Positions 1-8,877 of a stretch of 64,000 nucleotides of DNA are shown here, in pieces. The stretch is from JALZUR01 sp965205365 (lineage in GTDB: Bacteria; Bdellovibrionota; Bdellovibrionia; Bdellovibrionales; UBA1609). The notes below the pieces were generated by a model. It did no database searches. It was not told where the DNA came from and worked only from the letters and a program-made list of their open reading frames with translations. Both the position numbers and the translations under genes were made by a program. The DNA is taken from contig CBDBGT010000005.1 in the NCBI GenBank assembly GCA_965205365.1, positions 682,001 through 746,000 on the forward strand, written 5' to 3'. The first letter of the stretch is position 1. Every line of letters starts with the position of its first letter.

Positions 1-189
1 ACAGCAGTAAGTGAAGGCTTAAACAACAAGATTAAAGTGCTTAGAAGGATGGGCTATGGTTACACAAACCCAGAGTCATTTATGCACAAAATACTGCAGC
101 GATGTGGACTTTTAAACTCAAATTACATCAATACTTCAAGTTGGTACTGGCCACCTCAAATGAGATTGGCACAAACTACACCCTTCTAG
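1..189 (+). pseudogene. ISL3-family transposase, C-terminal end (partial at window edge)
   Basis: The frame is open from base 1 to a TAG at 187-189 and encodes about 62 residues. They include the segment EGLNNKIKVLRRMGYGYTNP, which matches the conserved C-terminal end of ISL3-type transposases (NkIKvlkRraYGy). The rest lies outside the window, so I cannot say whether the transposase is intact. Its stop region overlaps the 3' end of the convergent ankyrin gene, whose last repeat is cut off there. Family assignment rests on this motif alone. Confidence 0.7.
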
Positions 190-589
190 ATAACGGAGAG
201 GCAGCGTCAATTAACGCTTTTGCAAGTTGAGTGTGACCCTTCCATGAAGCCAATATAAGAGCTGTATATTTCTCTTCATCTTGAATATTTACATCAGCCC
301 CATTTTCAATTAATGCTTTTACAAGTTGAGTGTAGCCACGCTTTGAAACCCGTATAAGAGCTGTTTTGCCATTAATATCAGGATCAGTACTATCAATACT
401 AAAGATATTGCTGCAATTAGTTTGTTCACTGAAAAATAATTCAAGGCCTTTTATATTATTGCGAGTAATGGAATCTGTTAAAATATTCCTACATTCTGTA
501 ATTTTATCTGCATCTACTTCAGGTATATGAGCAAAACCTTGTGTAGCTCCAAAAAAAATAATCATACCAAGAGTTAAAAACTGTTTCAT
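176..589 (-). CDS. Secreted ankyrin-repeat protein, 3' end truncated
   Basis: 137 residues. The N-terminus is a signal peptide (MKQFLTLGMIIFFGATQGFA, cleavage near FAH). Residues about 70-125 form two ankyrin repeats, recognised by TALIRVSKRGYTQLVKALIE and TALILASWKGHTQLAKALID. A normal repeat would continue NGADVN, but here the frame goes to AASPLSRRV and stops within 15 bases of the end of the ISL3-like transposase frame. The insertion therefore probably removed further repeats. Ankyrin repeats are protein-binding scaffolds; the partner is unknown. Confidence 0.7.
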   Translation of the reverse strand: MKQFLTLGMIIFFGATQGFAHIPEVDADKITECRNILTDSITRNNIKGLELFFSEQTNCSNIFSIDSTDPDINGKTALIRVSKRGYTQLVKALIENGADVNIQDEEKYTALILASWKGHTQLAKALIDAASPLSRRV

Positions 590-882
590 GTGACCTCCTA
601 AAGTCTAGTTTAGTTGCCTATGTTCATTAGACTTTTGGAGCAGAATAAACAAGCAGAAGTATAGTTAATATAAATTTTACAAAAAATATTTAAAACTATT
701 AAAAGGTTTGCTTTTTTTCCTTAATTTGTTGCCACTAGGCTAAGTAGTTAAAATCATTAAGAGCCTATTTATAATTCAAATACCCACATTTTATAAAATT
801 TTTAATGCAAGATGCTGCATATCTTTGTAAGGAGATGAAGGCATTATTATCACTTTAGGATTAGTTTTTTCAATTCAATCAT
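590..882. other. Intergenic region holding a dispersed repeat and a dead signal-peptide start
   Basis: AT-rich divergent spacer. It holds copy 1 of a 72-bp dispersed repeat (716-787). At 835 there is an ATG with a good ribosome binding site (GTAAGGAG) that matches the start of the paralogue at 1688, but its frame closes at a TAG at 856-858. This is the broken signal-peptide start of the next gene. Confidence 0.5.
716..787. repeat. Dispersed 72-bp repeat, copy 1
   Basis: Bases 716-787 match 62466-62537 in the same orientation with about five substitutions. The shared core begins with TTCCTTAATTTGTTGCCACT. Both copies are in intergenic DNA beside small secreted-protein genes. I recognise no known element; it could be a conserved promoter or leader, a small RNA or a miniature element end. 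Confidence 0.55.
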
Positions 883-1374
883 ATGTTTGGTTGGTTTTCT
901 TCAGCAAGGTATACTCTCCTAGGAGCTAAAAAAAATCATCACTTAAGGTCGCAATTTGAAGCAGATAAAACACAAACTTTAAAAGATCTTAGGTTGGGAG
1001 AGGACATTTATTGTATTGTATATGGAGCGCAGCCTGGTAGTTTTCATAAAGCTGGGAATGAGTCAGTATTTAAGTTTAGAAAAATCGGTGGAATTATTTT
1101 AGATGATGGAAATCGAGGAATTTTTTCATATGTAATAACGGAAAAAGGATTGTTTGGAGAAGCAGCCTTTGATCATACAGGGCCGTATCATGATTCTATT
1201 AACTTTATTTTGACTGTTCGTGTTGCTGAAAGCGGGGATCTTATAGGGGAGTGGGCAGTATCTAGGGCTCTAATCAACGAGAGAAGAGAGGCTATACCAT
1301 TAGTAAATTCTTCTTACTACGCTGGCGCCTACTTACTTTCCTCATCTAGAAAAAAACTAAATATTTTTTTCTAG
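883..1374 (+). pseudogene. Degenerate paralogue of the secreted protein at 1688
   Basis: 163-residue frame about 70% similar to the gene at 1688-2170 (shared LRLGEDIYCIV and RVAESGDLIGEWAV). Two things are lost. The signal peptide starting at 835 is out of frame: the paralogue reads ATTTTAGG where this copy has one base fewer, giving TAG at 856. The C-terminus ending in Cys-Pro is replaced by SSSRKKLNIFF, encoded by one arm of a perfect 17-bp hairpin. Without export signal or the second cysteine the product is probably non-functional. The family is unknown to me. Confidence 0.6.
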
Positions 1375-1380
1375 ATGAGG
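1340..1380. repeat. Perfect 17-bp inverted repeat (hairpin) at gene 3' end
   Basis: CCTCATCTAGAAAAAAA (1340-1356), a 7-base loop, then its exact reverse complement (1364-1380). The left arm lies inside the coding frame and the stop codon is in the right arm. The paralogue has only an imperfect palindrome at the equivalent site. It could act as a terminator-like structure. The perfect symmetry suggests template-switch correction of a quasipalindrome. Confidence 0.75.
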
Positions 1381-1687
1381 AGAGCAGCAAGCAAAATTCT
1401 AAATGATAATCTAGTTTCTTATTCAAACTAGAAAATAAAAACCTTAAATTTATAAAATGGCCTTGTGTAAAATATTAAACTCTTAAATATAATTTAAAAT
1501 TACGTTGATTTATAGGCTTTTAAAAAAATTTAACCGCCTATTTTGCTCATGTTTTTTGAAATAATTTCATAAAGTTTTTTTTGTAATGACGAGAGGTAAA
1601 AAGTTTGATGTTGTTTGAAACTGTAAAAAAATTAACGACTATAAAAAAACTGCCAATTTAATGAGCAAAGGTTTTTGGAGGATGTAG
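1381..1687. other. Intergenic spacer, part of the tandem duplication
   Basis: The first roughly 150 bases resemble the sequence after 2180 (shared AGCAAAATTC, ACCTTAA and TTTATAAAAT stretches). The duplication unit therefore included the 3' flank as well as the gene. No promoter is obvious; a TTTTTGGAGGATGTAG ribosome binding site precedes the GTG at 1688. Confidence 0.4.
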
Positions 1688-2170
1688 GTGAAGATATTAT
1701 TATTAATTTTAGGATTAGTTTTTTCAACAACTGTTCTTGCAGGACATCCGTTACAAGACCCTGTAGTTCATGGCTTAAGGTCGCAATTTGAAGTAGCTCA
1801 AACACCAACTTTACAAGATCTTAGATTGGGAGAGGATATTTATTGTATTGTACATGCAGCGCAACTTGATATTTTTGATAAGTTTGAGAACCAGTCAATG
1901 TTTAAGTTTAGAAAAGCTCTTGGATTTATTGTAAATGATGGAGTTAGTGCAGTTTCTTCATATGCCATAGGGGAAAAAGGATTGTCTGGAGTGTATACTG
2001 ATGGAACTTATAATTATATTGGAACTATCCGTGTCGCTGAAAGTGGGGATCTTATAGGGGAGTGGGCAGTGGCCTCTAAGGCTCCAAGCAAAGAGGGGAG
2101 AGCAATATCATTAGTAAATTCTTCTTATTACGTCAACGCCTATGCAATCTGTCCACGGGAAGAAAACTAA
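1688..2170 (+). CDS. Small secreted protein of unknown family
   Basis: 160 residues from a GTG start with a strong GGAGG. Residues 1-18 (MKILLLILGLVFSTTVLA) are a signal peptide with cleavage near LAG. The mature part has two cysteines, one in EDIYCIVHAA and one near the end (ICPREEN), which could form a disulfide after export. The repeated YYVNAY/SLVNSS region is conserved with the decayed paralogue upstream. I do not recognise the fold. It is probably periplasmic or released. Confidence 0.6.
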   Translation: MKILLLILGLVFSTTVLAGHPLQDPVVHGLRSQFEVAQTPTLQDLRLGEDIYCIVHAAQLDIFDKFENQSMFKFRKALGFIVNDGVSAVSSYAIGEKGLSGVYTDGTYNYIGTIRVAESGDLIGEWAVASKAPSKEGRAISLVNSSYYVNAYAICPREEN

Positions 2171-2412
2171 ATGATTTTTTTAGATGAGAGCAATAAGCAA
2201 AATTCCATATGCTCGTCTAGCTTCTAAAAAAATAAAGACCTTAAGTTTATAAAATAGGCTGTGTGAAATACTTAAACCCTTAATTATTAGAAACTGTATG
2301 GACTTATAGGTTTTTAAAAACTTTTGACCATTACAAGAAATTTAAAAAATTTAAATTTAAGGCTATAGAGTGTTTTCTTGTATTCATTAAAAAACCAATT
2401 TCCTAAATGTAA

Positions 2413-3198
2413 TTATTTTTTAACTAATTTTATAGACTGCCTTAAAGCTTTTTGAAAAGTTATAAGTTCTTTTTGACTTGGAAAACCCCTAAGAATCATT
2501 CTTTTAATGGTTTTAAAGGCATTAAGTTTTTCTGGGTCTATTTTAAATCCTATGGTTTTAAGCCATAAAAAAAGAGCCTCATCTGGAAAAAACTCTTCAT
2601 TAAGAGCATGGTTTAAAGCACTCTCATTTTCTTGATTTTTAGAGATTATTTTAAAAACGTCTAAAAAATTATTAAAATACACAGAGTGAGCAATATGTTG
2701 AGATAAGAGAGTGGCTTGAGAAAGGTTTAAGCTTTTAAAATCTCCATACAATGGCAGGTGGCAGGAAATGTTCACTGAATCAAGATCCTTTGTAGCTAGA
2801 CCATGGTCCTCAGGTCCAAGCACTAAAAAAAGTTCTTTTTTAAAGGAAGGAAGTATTTCTTTTTTATCTACAAGTGATTGAAAAAAATTGTTAACCCCAA
2901 TTTCAAATGGAAAAAGCTTTCGATGCTTACCTGTACGTCTAGTTAGACCTATTCTAAAACTATCTGGATGAGCACTATTAAACTCTTCCCAATTATTGTA
3001 AGCAATATGTTCTTTTAATTCTTTTTGAGCTCCAGCAGCCCCCTGTCTTGCAAGCTTATTGATCTGACACTGAGGATCAATTAAAAAAAGCTTACCATAA
3101 CCCATATTCATTGTAGCTCTTACGGCTTGGCCCACATTGCTAGAGTAAATGGGTCTAACTAAAACTGTATGAATATACAAATTTTGAAAGTTAACCAT
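2413..3198 (-). CDS. TrmJ-like SPOUT RNA 2'-O-methyltransferase
   Basis: 261 residues. The SPOUT/TrmH fold is shown by VLVRPIYSSNVGQAVRAT (12-29, motif 1 with Asn21), FLVLGPEDHGL (124-134, motif 2) and HLPLYGDFKSLNLSQA (147-162, motif 3). Members of the TrmJ branch methylate nucleotide 32 of tRNA with S-adenosylmethionine through a trefoil-knot site in a dimer. The C-terminal 100 residues are helical, as in TrmJ. It starts one base after the stop of the aromatic hydroxylase, so the two are probably translationally coupled. Exact RNA target is not proven. Confidence 0.7.
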   Translation of the reverse strand: MVNFQNLYIHTVLVRPIYSSNVGQAVRATMNMGYGKLFLIDPQCQINKLARQGAAGAQKELKEHIAYNNWEEFNSAHPDSFRIGLTRRTGKHRKLFPFEIGVNNFFQSLVDKKEILPSFKKELFLVLGPEDHGLATKDLDSVNISCHLPLYGDFKSLNLSQATLLSQHIAHSVYFNNFLDVFKIISKNQENESALNHALNEEFFPDEALFLWLKTIGFKIDPEKLNAFKTIKRMILRGFPSQKELITFQKALRQSIKLVKK

Positions 3199-3199
3199 A

Positions 3200-4624
3200 T
3201 TAAGAAATTAGATAAAGGCCTAATTCGATACACTCTTGAGTATCCGCACTTTTAGACATTTTTTTTAAATCTAACAAGTGAGCTCTTAAAGCATCAGAGT
3301 TTTGAAGCTCTAAAATTTCAAGACCTGCAAGCCAATGGCTGCTAGAGTGCTTAAAGTAACGAGCTGTAAGTTCGTTTATTTTTTTAAAATTAAAATTGTT
3401 TAAGCGCCTAAAGTCTCTAATGTCTTTTAAAAGTTCTTCAGTTTCATTGTTTTTAATGAGGTTTTTAGAAACTTTTTTCGCTGCAAAATCTTCAAACTCA
3501 GGGTATTGGGTATAAGAAGATGGGCCACCGTAGACAGAAGTTACTTTTGTTGGCGTACTAAACTCAAAAAAACAGCCCTCTTTAATGAGTTTAATGTTAT
3601 TTTTTAAACATGGAGGTTTAACCTTTAGAGAAAGAATATTTTCATCTTTGTCTAAAACATAATCTAAAATAATTCCACTATAGGATTCACCATTGGAGGT
3701 TTCAACTGTGCAAACTGATTTTGCTTTTTTTGCTTTCTTAAGCCCTTTTTCCCCTCCAAGAACAAAAGCCATGGAAGAGCTCATTTCTTTTAAAGAAGGT
3801 ATTAAAGATTTAAAACTTTTAGTTACAAAAAGTTGGGGTTGTTGTTCTGTAATATCGTAGGAGAAGTTTAGACAATTTGTATTAAACTCTATGAGCTTAG
3901 GCTTAATAAGTGCATTTCGTGCTTCACTAATAGAAGAAAGCAAGCCTGCTCCAAAGAGCTTAGGGGTTAAAAGGTCACCAATTAAGCCATATTCAGCAGT
4001 CCACCAGTTCATTCGTCCTAAAAGTTGAGCTTCAGAAACATAAGTCATATTGTTTACAGTTTTATTTAAATGGTCTTCAGCTTCTTTAACTTCCTGTGCC
4101 CTACTTTCATGTGTTTCTTTTAAATCACTAAGGTCTCTAATGGCCTCATATAGTGCTATGTCTTCAGAACTTATAATTGCTTTTTGTGCAATGCCTGCAT
4201 AAGCATCAAGGTAATTTGTAAAGTCTTTATCAATAAGTATGGGAGCGTGCCCTGCAGCTTCATGAACAATATCTGGTGCTGGAGTATATAAAATATGTTC
4301 AATGGATCTCATTTCACAAGCAATGGGTAATATTTTATGGGCTTGAAAAGACATAAATGCCACTGGAGGAATAAACCCGCTTACAGGAACAGCTCTCCAT
4401 CCAAAACTACCTAGCATTTCATCCATTTTTGATATGTCAGGAATGGTATCAATACAAATGCCTGTTTTTTTAAGTCCTTGGGTATAAGAAGAGTGGGCAT
4501 GGTCTTTTAAATAGTGAAAAAGTTGTCTCATAATAAAACGCCAAACAGCTTGATCTTCAAAAGTATAGAGCGAGTAATCTTGCTCAATGGTGTATCTTAG
4601 TAGATAGCTTGGAATTTCTCTCAT
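3200..4624 (-). CDS. phhA: Aromatic amino acid hydroxylase (phenylalanine 4-monooxygenase type)
   Basis: 474 residues. The iron site is visible: DIVHEAAGHAP gives His121 and His126, and WWTAEYGLIGD supplies Glu211, the two-His-one-Glu triad of pterin-dependent hydroxylases that convert phenylalanine to tyrosine. GFIPPVAFM at 83-91 matches the substrate/pterin region. Bacterial PhhA is usually about 260-300 residues. Here about 180 extra residues follow the catalytic domain, and I recognise no domain in that extension. No regulatory ACT domain is seen. It is the fifth gene of a minus-strand cluster beginning at 8836. No pterin-recycling gene (phhB) is adjacent. Confidence 0.8.
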   Translation of the reverse strand: MREIPSYLLRYTIEQDYSLYTFEDQAVWRFIMRQLFHYLKDHAHSSYTQGLKKTGICIDTIPDISKMDEMLGSFGWRAVPVSGFIPPVAFMSFQAHKILPIACEMRSIEHILYTPAPDIVHEAAGHAPILIDKDFTNYLDAYAGIAQKAIISSEDIALYEAIRDLSDLKETHESRAQEVKEAEDHLNKTVNNMTYVSEAQLLGRMNWWTAEYGLIGDLLTPKLFGAGLLSSISEARNALIKPKLIEFNTNCLNFSYDITEQQPQLFVTKSFKSLIPSLKEMSSSMAFVLGGEKGLKKAKKAKSVCTVETSNGESYSGIILDYVLDKDENILSLKVKPPCLKNNIKLIKEGCFFEFSTPTKVTSVYGGPSSYTQYPEFEDFAAKKVSKNLIKNNETEELLKDIRDFRRLNNFNFKKINELTARYFKHSSSHWLAGLEILELQNSDALRAHLLDLKKMSKSADTQECIELGLYLIS

Positions 4625-4695
4625 AAGCTACCTTTACTTTGAGAAGCGTTTAAATGCAATATTAACCATGAGCAGGAATTTAAACTGATTTTAAG

Positions 4696-6399
4696 CTACA
4701 ACTCATCGCGATAAAGATCTTTAATTACAGTGATCCAAGAGCTATTTTTTAAATAGCCATAGTCTATGGAGGAGTTAAGTTTTTTTTGTTTTTCAAGTTC
4801 AGATTTTGAATCAGCAATGAGGTCTACAATATGTAAAATAGCTGCTGTTGTGAGCCTAATTTTTGCATCTCCTGAGTACTTGAACTTAAATTTTATATGG
4901 TTTTCTAAGTCTTCAACCTGCTTTATGAAATTAAAGACTTCTAAAGTATCGATGTTTTTATTATGGGTAAAACTAGTAAATTCAGTTTTAAATTTATCAA
5001 GATCAGATTCTTTAGAAATATTTTTCAGATCAGATAACATATGATTTACATTAAAAACAGGCCAAGCGTTTAAGCCATCAGGGGAAGGGATAATTTTAGA
5101 GGCTTTTTTCTGTTTGAGTTTTAAAAAAGACTCATAAAGTGCACAAGATTTTTCACTATGCCAAGAAAAAGCCCCCTTAATTTTTGATTTAGAAAGCCCA
5201 AGGTCCTTTAAAAAATATGAAACTTCTTTTTTAAAAACTTTCTCACTAAAACTTTTAACAAACACATTGTTTTTAAAAGTATTGAGAGTCTTTTTTTCAG
5301 AAGTTTGAACAAAATCAACAAGTTGAGAAAAAATTTGAACAGTGAGCTGGGTTTTTTTAATTTGCTCATCTAAGTTTGTAGAGTAACGCCCCCCATCATC
5401 ATATCTATACTTATTATGATGTGCACCAAAGTGCCGAACGCTTCCGTAATCAATTATACCTCCATCAACAAGAATATTATCACCATCCCAGTCAAGCCAT
5501 AGGAAAACTTCAAGGTACTTACTTTTGGCGCATAGAGTTATAAAATTTTGAGCAAAATACTCTAAATACTTATCGTAACAATTTTTATCCTGAGTATTAA
5601 AATTTATTTTTTTATTTTTAAAATCTCTATTGATAACATGGTCTAAAAGAATTTTAGATCCATGGTGATCGTTTAGCTTTAAGTATCTAAAAAGGTGAGC
5701 TGGTCTGATCAAGTTTTCAGATGCTCTAACACAAACACCATAACCATTTCCAATATCAATACCTGCAATAATACGTTCAGTTGAAAAACCCATTTTATAA
5801 AAGCGCTCACTCATTATAATAGAGGCATAAATTTCTTTTAATTCAGAAAGTCCACAAGAGTAACCATATTCAGTGGTTCCTGTAGGTAAAGGTTTGCCTG
5901 CATCAACTATTCCAGGTGCTAAAGAAGTCACCCCTGTTCCTCGTGAACTTATATCCCAAATTGTTCCCTTACTTAAGATAGTTCCATTCCAAATGGCTCT
6001 ACCATCTCCAGAGGTTTTTCCTAGAGTGTTTTTATGTTGAAGCTGTAAGTACCTTGTTGCAAAACAAAAATAAGGTTTAACATCTTTTGAACTAATACTT
6101 GTATGGTTTAAGCGGTCATAATCATTTATAATTTGTAAGTTAAACAGCTCAAGAATTTCTTTTTTTAAAAGGTTTAAATCTTTTAAAGAAAAATCTTTAT
6201 CAAGTATTCCTAGTGTAGAACAAAGATTTTCGTTTAAATAAAAAACCTTACCTTTTGAATTAGACTTTACAGAATAAGGAAGACACATTTCAGGAATTTT
6301 AGAAAACAGCTCATGTGTACAGATTTTCTCAAATAGACTTGTGGAGTCTATATTTTCTTTTACTTTTTTTGATGAACTGCTTTTTTTATTTGCGCCCAT
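4696..6399 (-). CDS. SelO/YdiU-like pseudokinase (protein AMPylase family), divergent
   Basis: 567 residues. GDGRAIWNG (131-139), a conserved YGYSCGLSELKEIYAS segment, WLDWDGDNILVDGGIIDYG (301-319, catalytic-loop and DFG-like Asp) and YDDGGRYS (333-340) follow the order of SelO motifs. SelO transfers AMP rather than phosphate from ATP to Ser/Thr/Tyr and in known members acts in oxidative stress. The N-terminal 20 residues are Ser/Lys-rich and the usual arginine motif region is altered, so substrate and activity are uncertain. A peroxiredoxin lies in the same gene cluster, which fits a redox role. Confidence 0.6.
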   Translation of the reverse strand: MGANKKSSSSKKVKENIDSTSLFEKICTHELFSKIPEMCLPYSVKSNSKGKVFYLNENLCSTLGILDKDFSLKDLNLLKKEILELFNLQIINDYDRLNHTSISSKDVKPYFCFATRYLQLQHKNTLGKTSGDGRAIWNGTILSKGTIWDISSRGTGVTSLAPGIVDAGKPLPTGTTEYGYSCGLSELKEIYASIIMSERFYKMGFSTERIIAGIDIGNGYGVCVRASENLIRPAHLFRYLKLNDHHGSKILLDHVINRDFKNKKINFNTQDKNCYDKYLEYFAQNFITLCAKSKYLEVFLWLDWDGDNILVDGGIIDYGSVRHFGAHHNKYRYDDGGRYSTNLDEQIKKTQLTVQIFSQLVDFVQTSEKKTLNTFKNNVFVKSFSEKVFKKEVSYFLKDLGLSKSKIKGAFSWHSEKSCALYESFLKLKQKKASKIIPSPDGLNAWPVFNVNHMLSDLKNISKESDLDKFKTEFTSFTHNKNIDTLEVFNFIKQVEDLENHIKFKFKYSGDAKIRLTTAAILHIVDLIADSKSELEKQKKLNSSIDYGYLKNSSWITVIKDLYRDEL

Positions 6400-6462
6400 A
6401 ATTGTATTATCGGAATAAAGCTTTAAAAAAGTTAAGCTTATATAGACATATGTCTTGGAAAA

Positions 6463-7287
6463 TCAACTTTTAACTAGGCGGTCTATTTGAGCAATATTTG
6501 ATACAAATTCATCAATTTTTGAAAATGCTAAAGCACAAGGGCCATCACACTTTGCCTCATGGGGGTTAAGGTGGGCTTCAACAAAAACACCAGTAAGGCC
6601 TAACGCTGCTCCAGACCGTGCAAAAGGGATGCAGAACTCACGTCGTCCATGTGCGGCATCACCTTGCCCTCCTGGAATTTGTAAGGAATGTGTCACATCA
6701 AAAGTAACTAAAAGGTTGTTTTTTTTCATTTCAAGTATTCCCAACATATCAACAATTAAATTGTTATAACCAAAACAACTTCCTCTCTCACAAAAAAGAA
6801 CCTTAGAGTTTCCATTTTCTTCACATTTTTCCTTAATGTTTTTCATCTCCCAAGGTGATAAAAACTGAGCTTTTTTAATATGAAGTATCTTATTAGTTTT
6901 AGCTCCTCCACGTACAAGATCAGTTTGTCGAGATAAAAACGCTGGAACTTGTAAAATATCAATAACCTCACTTAAAAAAGCTGCTTGCTTAGGCTCATGA
7001 TAGTCTGTGATTACAGGCACATGGAAGTTTTTTTTAATATCCTCAAATATCCTAAGCCCTTCTTCTAAACCAGGGCCTCTAAATGAATGGATAGAAGATC
7101 GATTTGCTTTATCAAAAGAAGCTTTAAAAACATAAGGAAGTTTATTTTTTTCACATGATTTTTTAAAAATTTCACAAGCTTTAAACGCAAGGTCTCTACT
7201 TTCTAAAACGTTTATTCCACCAATAATAACACAAGGCTTATTGTAGCCAAACTCAATATTAAATCCATCAATTTTAATAGTTTCCAC
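6463..7287 (-). CDS. kdsA: 3-deoxy-8-phosphooctulonate synthase (KDO-8-P synthase)
   Basis: 274 residues, the usual length. Condenses phosphoenolpyruvate with arabinose 5-phosphate to KDO-8-phosphate for lipid A-core assembly in the cytoplasm. Diagnostic motifs are GGINVLESRDLA (23-34), FKASFDKANRSS, PAFLSRQTDLV, FDVTHSLQ and EAHLNPHEAKCDGP. Asn26 replaces the Cys of metal-dependent enzymes, so this belongs to the metal-independent class. It sits between the ATP-grasp-like and SelO-like genes with short spacers. Its presence shows the host makes LPS. Confidence 0.93.
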   Translation of the reverse strand: METIKIDGFNIEFGYNKPCVIIGGINVLESRDLAFKACEIFKKSCEKNKLPYVFKASFDKANRSSIHSFRGPGLEEGLRIFEDIKKNFHVPVITDYHEPKQAAFLSEVIDILQVPAFLSRQTDLVRGGAKTNKILHIKKAQFLSPWEMKNIKEKCEENGNSKVLFCERGSCFGYNNLIVDMLGILEMKKNNLLVTFDVTHSLQIPGGQGDAAHGRREFCIPFARSGAALGLTGVFVEAHLNPHEAKCDGPCALAFSKIDEFVSNIAQIDRLVKS

Positions 7288-7314
7288 TTTAAGTAATTCC
7301 TTTTAAAAAACATC

Positions 7315-8382
7315 CTAGTCTACCCATTTGATAAGTGCAAATCCACCACCAAAACTAAAAAAATTTGTAAGTTGTCCTTGATAAACACGAGCTATAATCT
7401 TTTGGACGCCGCTTTCAGAGAAAAACGCTCGAATATCAAATTTCCACTGTTTATTATTATTTTGAATTTTACCTGGAGGGTGAAACTCTTGGGCAAGGTA
7501 TTCATTGTTAAAAGTGTCAAATTTTTTACGACTAACAGATTTTCCTGAATAAACCCCTTTGCTCCCAAATGAAGAAAAAGGCTTAAAAAACAATTCTCTT
7601 CGCCTCACCCAAAGGTCTGCTTTGTTTTCATCAGTGAGTTTTAAAGTTTTAAGACTGGCTTTTTTTAGTAAATTGAATTTTTCCCTATTCAGCACATTAT
7701 TTTGCTGAGAGTTAAATTTTTTATTTGCTAAATTTTCATATGAAAATGGTGATGTGGAAAGGTGAATTTTATTAGCCTCCCATAAAGTTCTAAGAGCTAA
7801 ATTTTTTTTCAAATAAAAATCAGTGTCTCTATTATATAAATAAAGAGGTTTATTATCCATAAAAACTTTTGATGTTTTAATAATCTTAGCTTCAACACCA
7901 TGGCGTTTAAAAAAATCTTGAAACATTAAAAATTCAGCAAACATTTTTTCTGTTTCAGGAGATTTATCTACAATAAGAACATCTTTAAAAGAAGGGTTTT
8001 TAAAAACGATTTTAAATGATTTTAAAATATCATCTTCAAATGCTTTTGCCTCTTCTTGATTTTTTAACAGTAAATTTGATAGCAAAAACCCTGAAGCGTT
8101 AGTATTGGCTTCAATGATTTTTAAGGTGTTTAAAGAATAATGAAAATCTAAGCTATTTAACACAGAATGACTCCAAGGTTTTGGTGCTATTTCCTTTTTG
8201 TACGCTATAAAGTTTTCTGTGATCTGATGAATTTCTTTTTCAAGCTTTTTAGGAAGGTTTACTACAAAAGAACAAAGTGCATTTTTTACAGTCAAAAAAA
8301 CGACATCATCTAAAGAAGGGTAAAGGTGTAAAATATTATTTTGTCCAGTTTGCAACGCAAGATTCACCAGTTTGAAGTGCAT
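7315..8382 (-). CDS. ATP-grasp-like protein of unknown substrate
   Basis: 355 residues. The C-terminal third carries an ATP-grasp-like pattern: FFKPFSSFGSKGVYSG (lysine/glycine-rich nucleotide loop), YLAQEFHPPGKI, and KFDIRAFFSESGVQKIIARVYQGQLTNF resembling the metal-binding strand. ATP-grasp enzymes form carboxylate-amine or carboxylate-thiol bonds via acyl phosphate. The start at 8382 overlaps the end of the peroxiredoxin gene by 47 bases; a later start is possible. No signal peptide. The overlap indicates co-transcription with the peroxiredoxin. Confidence 0.5.
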   Translation of the reverse strand: MHFKLVNLALQTGQNNILHLYPSLDDVVFLTVKNALCSFVVNLPKKLEKEIHQITENFIAYKKEIAPKPWSHSVLNSLDFHYSLNTLKIIEANTNASGFLLSNLLLKNQEEAKAFEDDILKSFKIVFKNPSFKDVLIVDKSPETEKMFAEFLMFQDFFKRHGVEAKIIKTSKVFMDNKPLYLYNRDTDFYLKKNLALRTLWEANKIHLSTSPFSYENLANKKFNSQQNNVLNREKFNLLKKASLKTLKLTDENKADLWVRRRELFFKPFSSFGSKGVYSGKSVSRKKFDTFNNEYLAQEFHPPGKIQNNNKQWKFDIRAFFSESGVQKIIARVYQGQLTNFFSFGGGFALIKWVD

Positions 8383-8836
8383 CTAAGACCCTTAAAATCT
8401 CAGAAATATTTCTTCCTACACTAAAATTATGACAAAGACTATACTCCACTCGTCCCTCTGGATTGATGAAAAAAGTTCCTCTTAACGAAGCCCCTGAGTT
8501 TTCATCTAAAACACCATAATCTCTTGATATTCTTTTTGTAATATCAGAAACCATTGTAAAATCAACACTTTCTAAATCAGTTTTTATCCAAGCTTCATGT
8601 GAGTAAGTGCTATCAACACTAACAGTTAGCAAGTCACAGTTTCTATTTTTAAACTCTTTAATAAAAACTTGAAGTGCTTTTAATTCTGTTAAGCATACAA
8701 AGGTAAAATCTAAAGGGTAAAAGAAAAGCAATACCCATTTTCCACGAGTGGCCTCAAGGCTTATAGTTGAGTGCTTTTTATCTGATGTAAAAGCAGGCGA
8801 ATCAAATAAAGGTGCCATGTGATTGATTAAATTCAT
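8336..8836 (-). CDS. 2-Cys peroxiredoxin (AhpC/TSA family)
   Basis: 166 residues. Reduces peroxides through the peroxidatic Cys48 in PLDFTFVCLTE (PxxxTxxC motif) and a resolving Cys160 in GESCVANW, giving a typical 2-Cys arrangement. The usual VCPTE is VCLTE here. SVDSTYSHEAWI and GTFFINPEGRVEY are family signatures. First gene of a minus-strand run (peroxiredoxin, ATP-grasp-like, kdsA, SelO-like, phhA, TrmJ-like). It diverges from xth at 8878, leaving a 41-base shared promoter gap. Confidence 0.88.
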   Translation of the reverse strand: MNLINHMAPLFDSPAFTSDKKHSTISLEATRGKWVLLFFYPLDFTFVCLTELKALQVFIKEFKNRNCDLLTVSVDSTYSHEAWIKTDLESVDFTMVSDITKRISRDYGVLDENSGASLRGTFFINPEGRVEYSLCHNFSVGRNISEILRVLDALQTGESCVANWTK

Positions 8837-8877
8837 AAAACTTTCCTTTTTATCCTTAATTTGTTAACTATCTTAAT

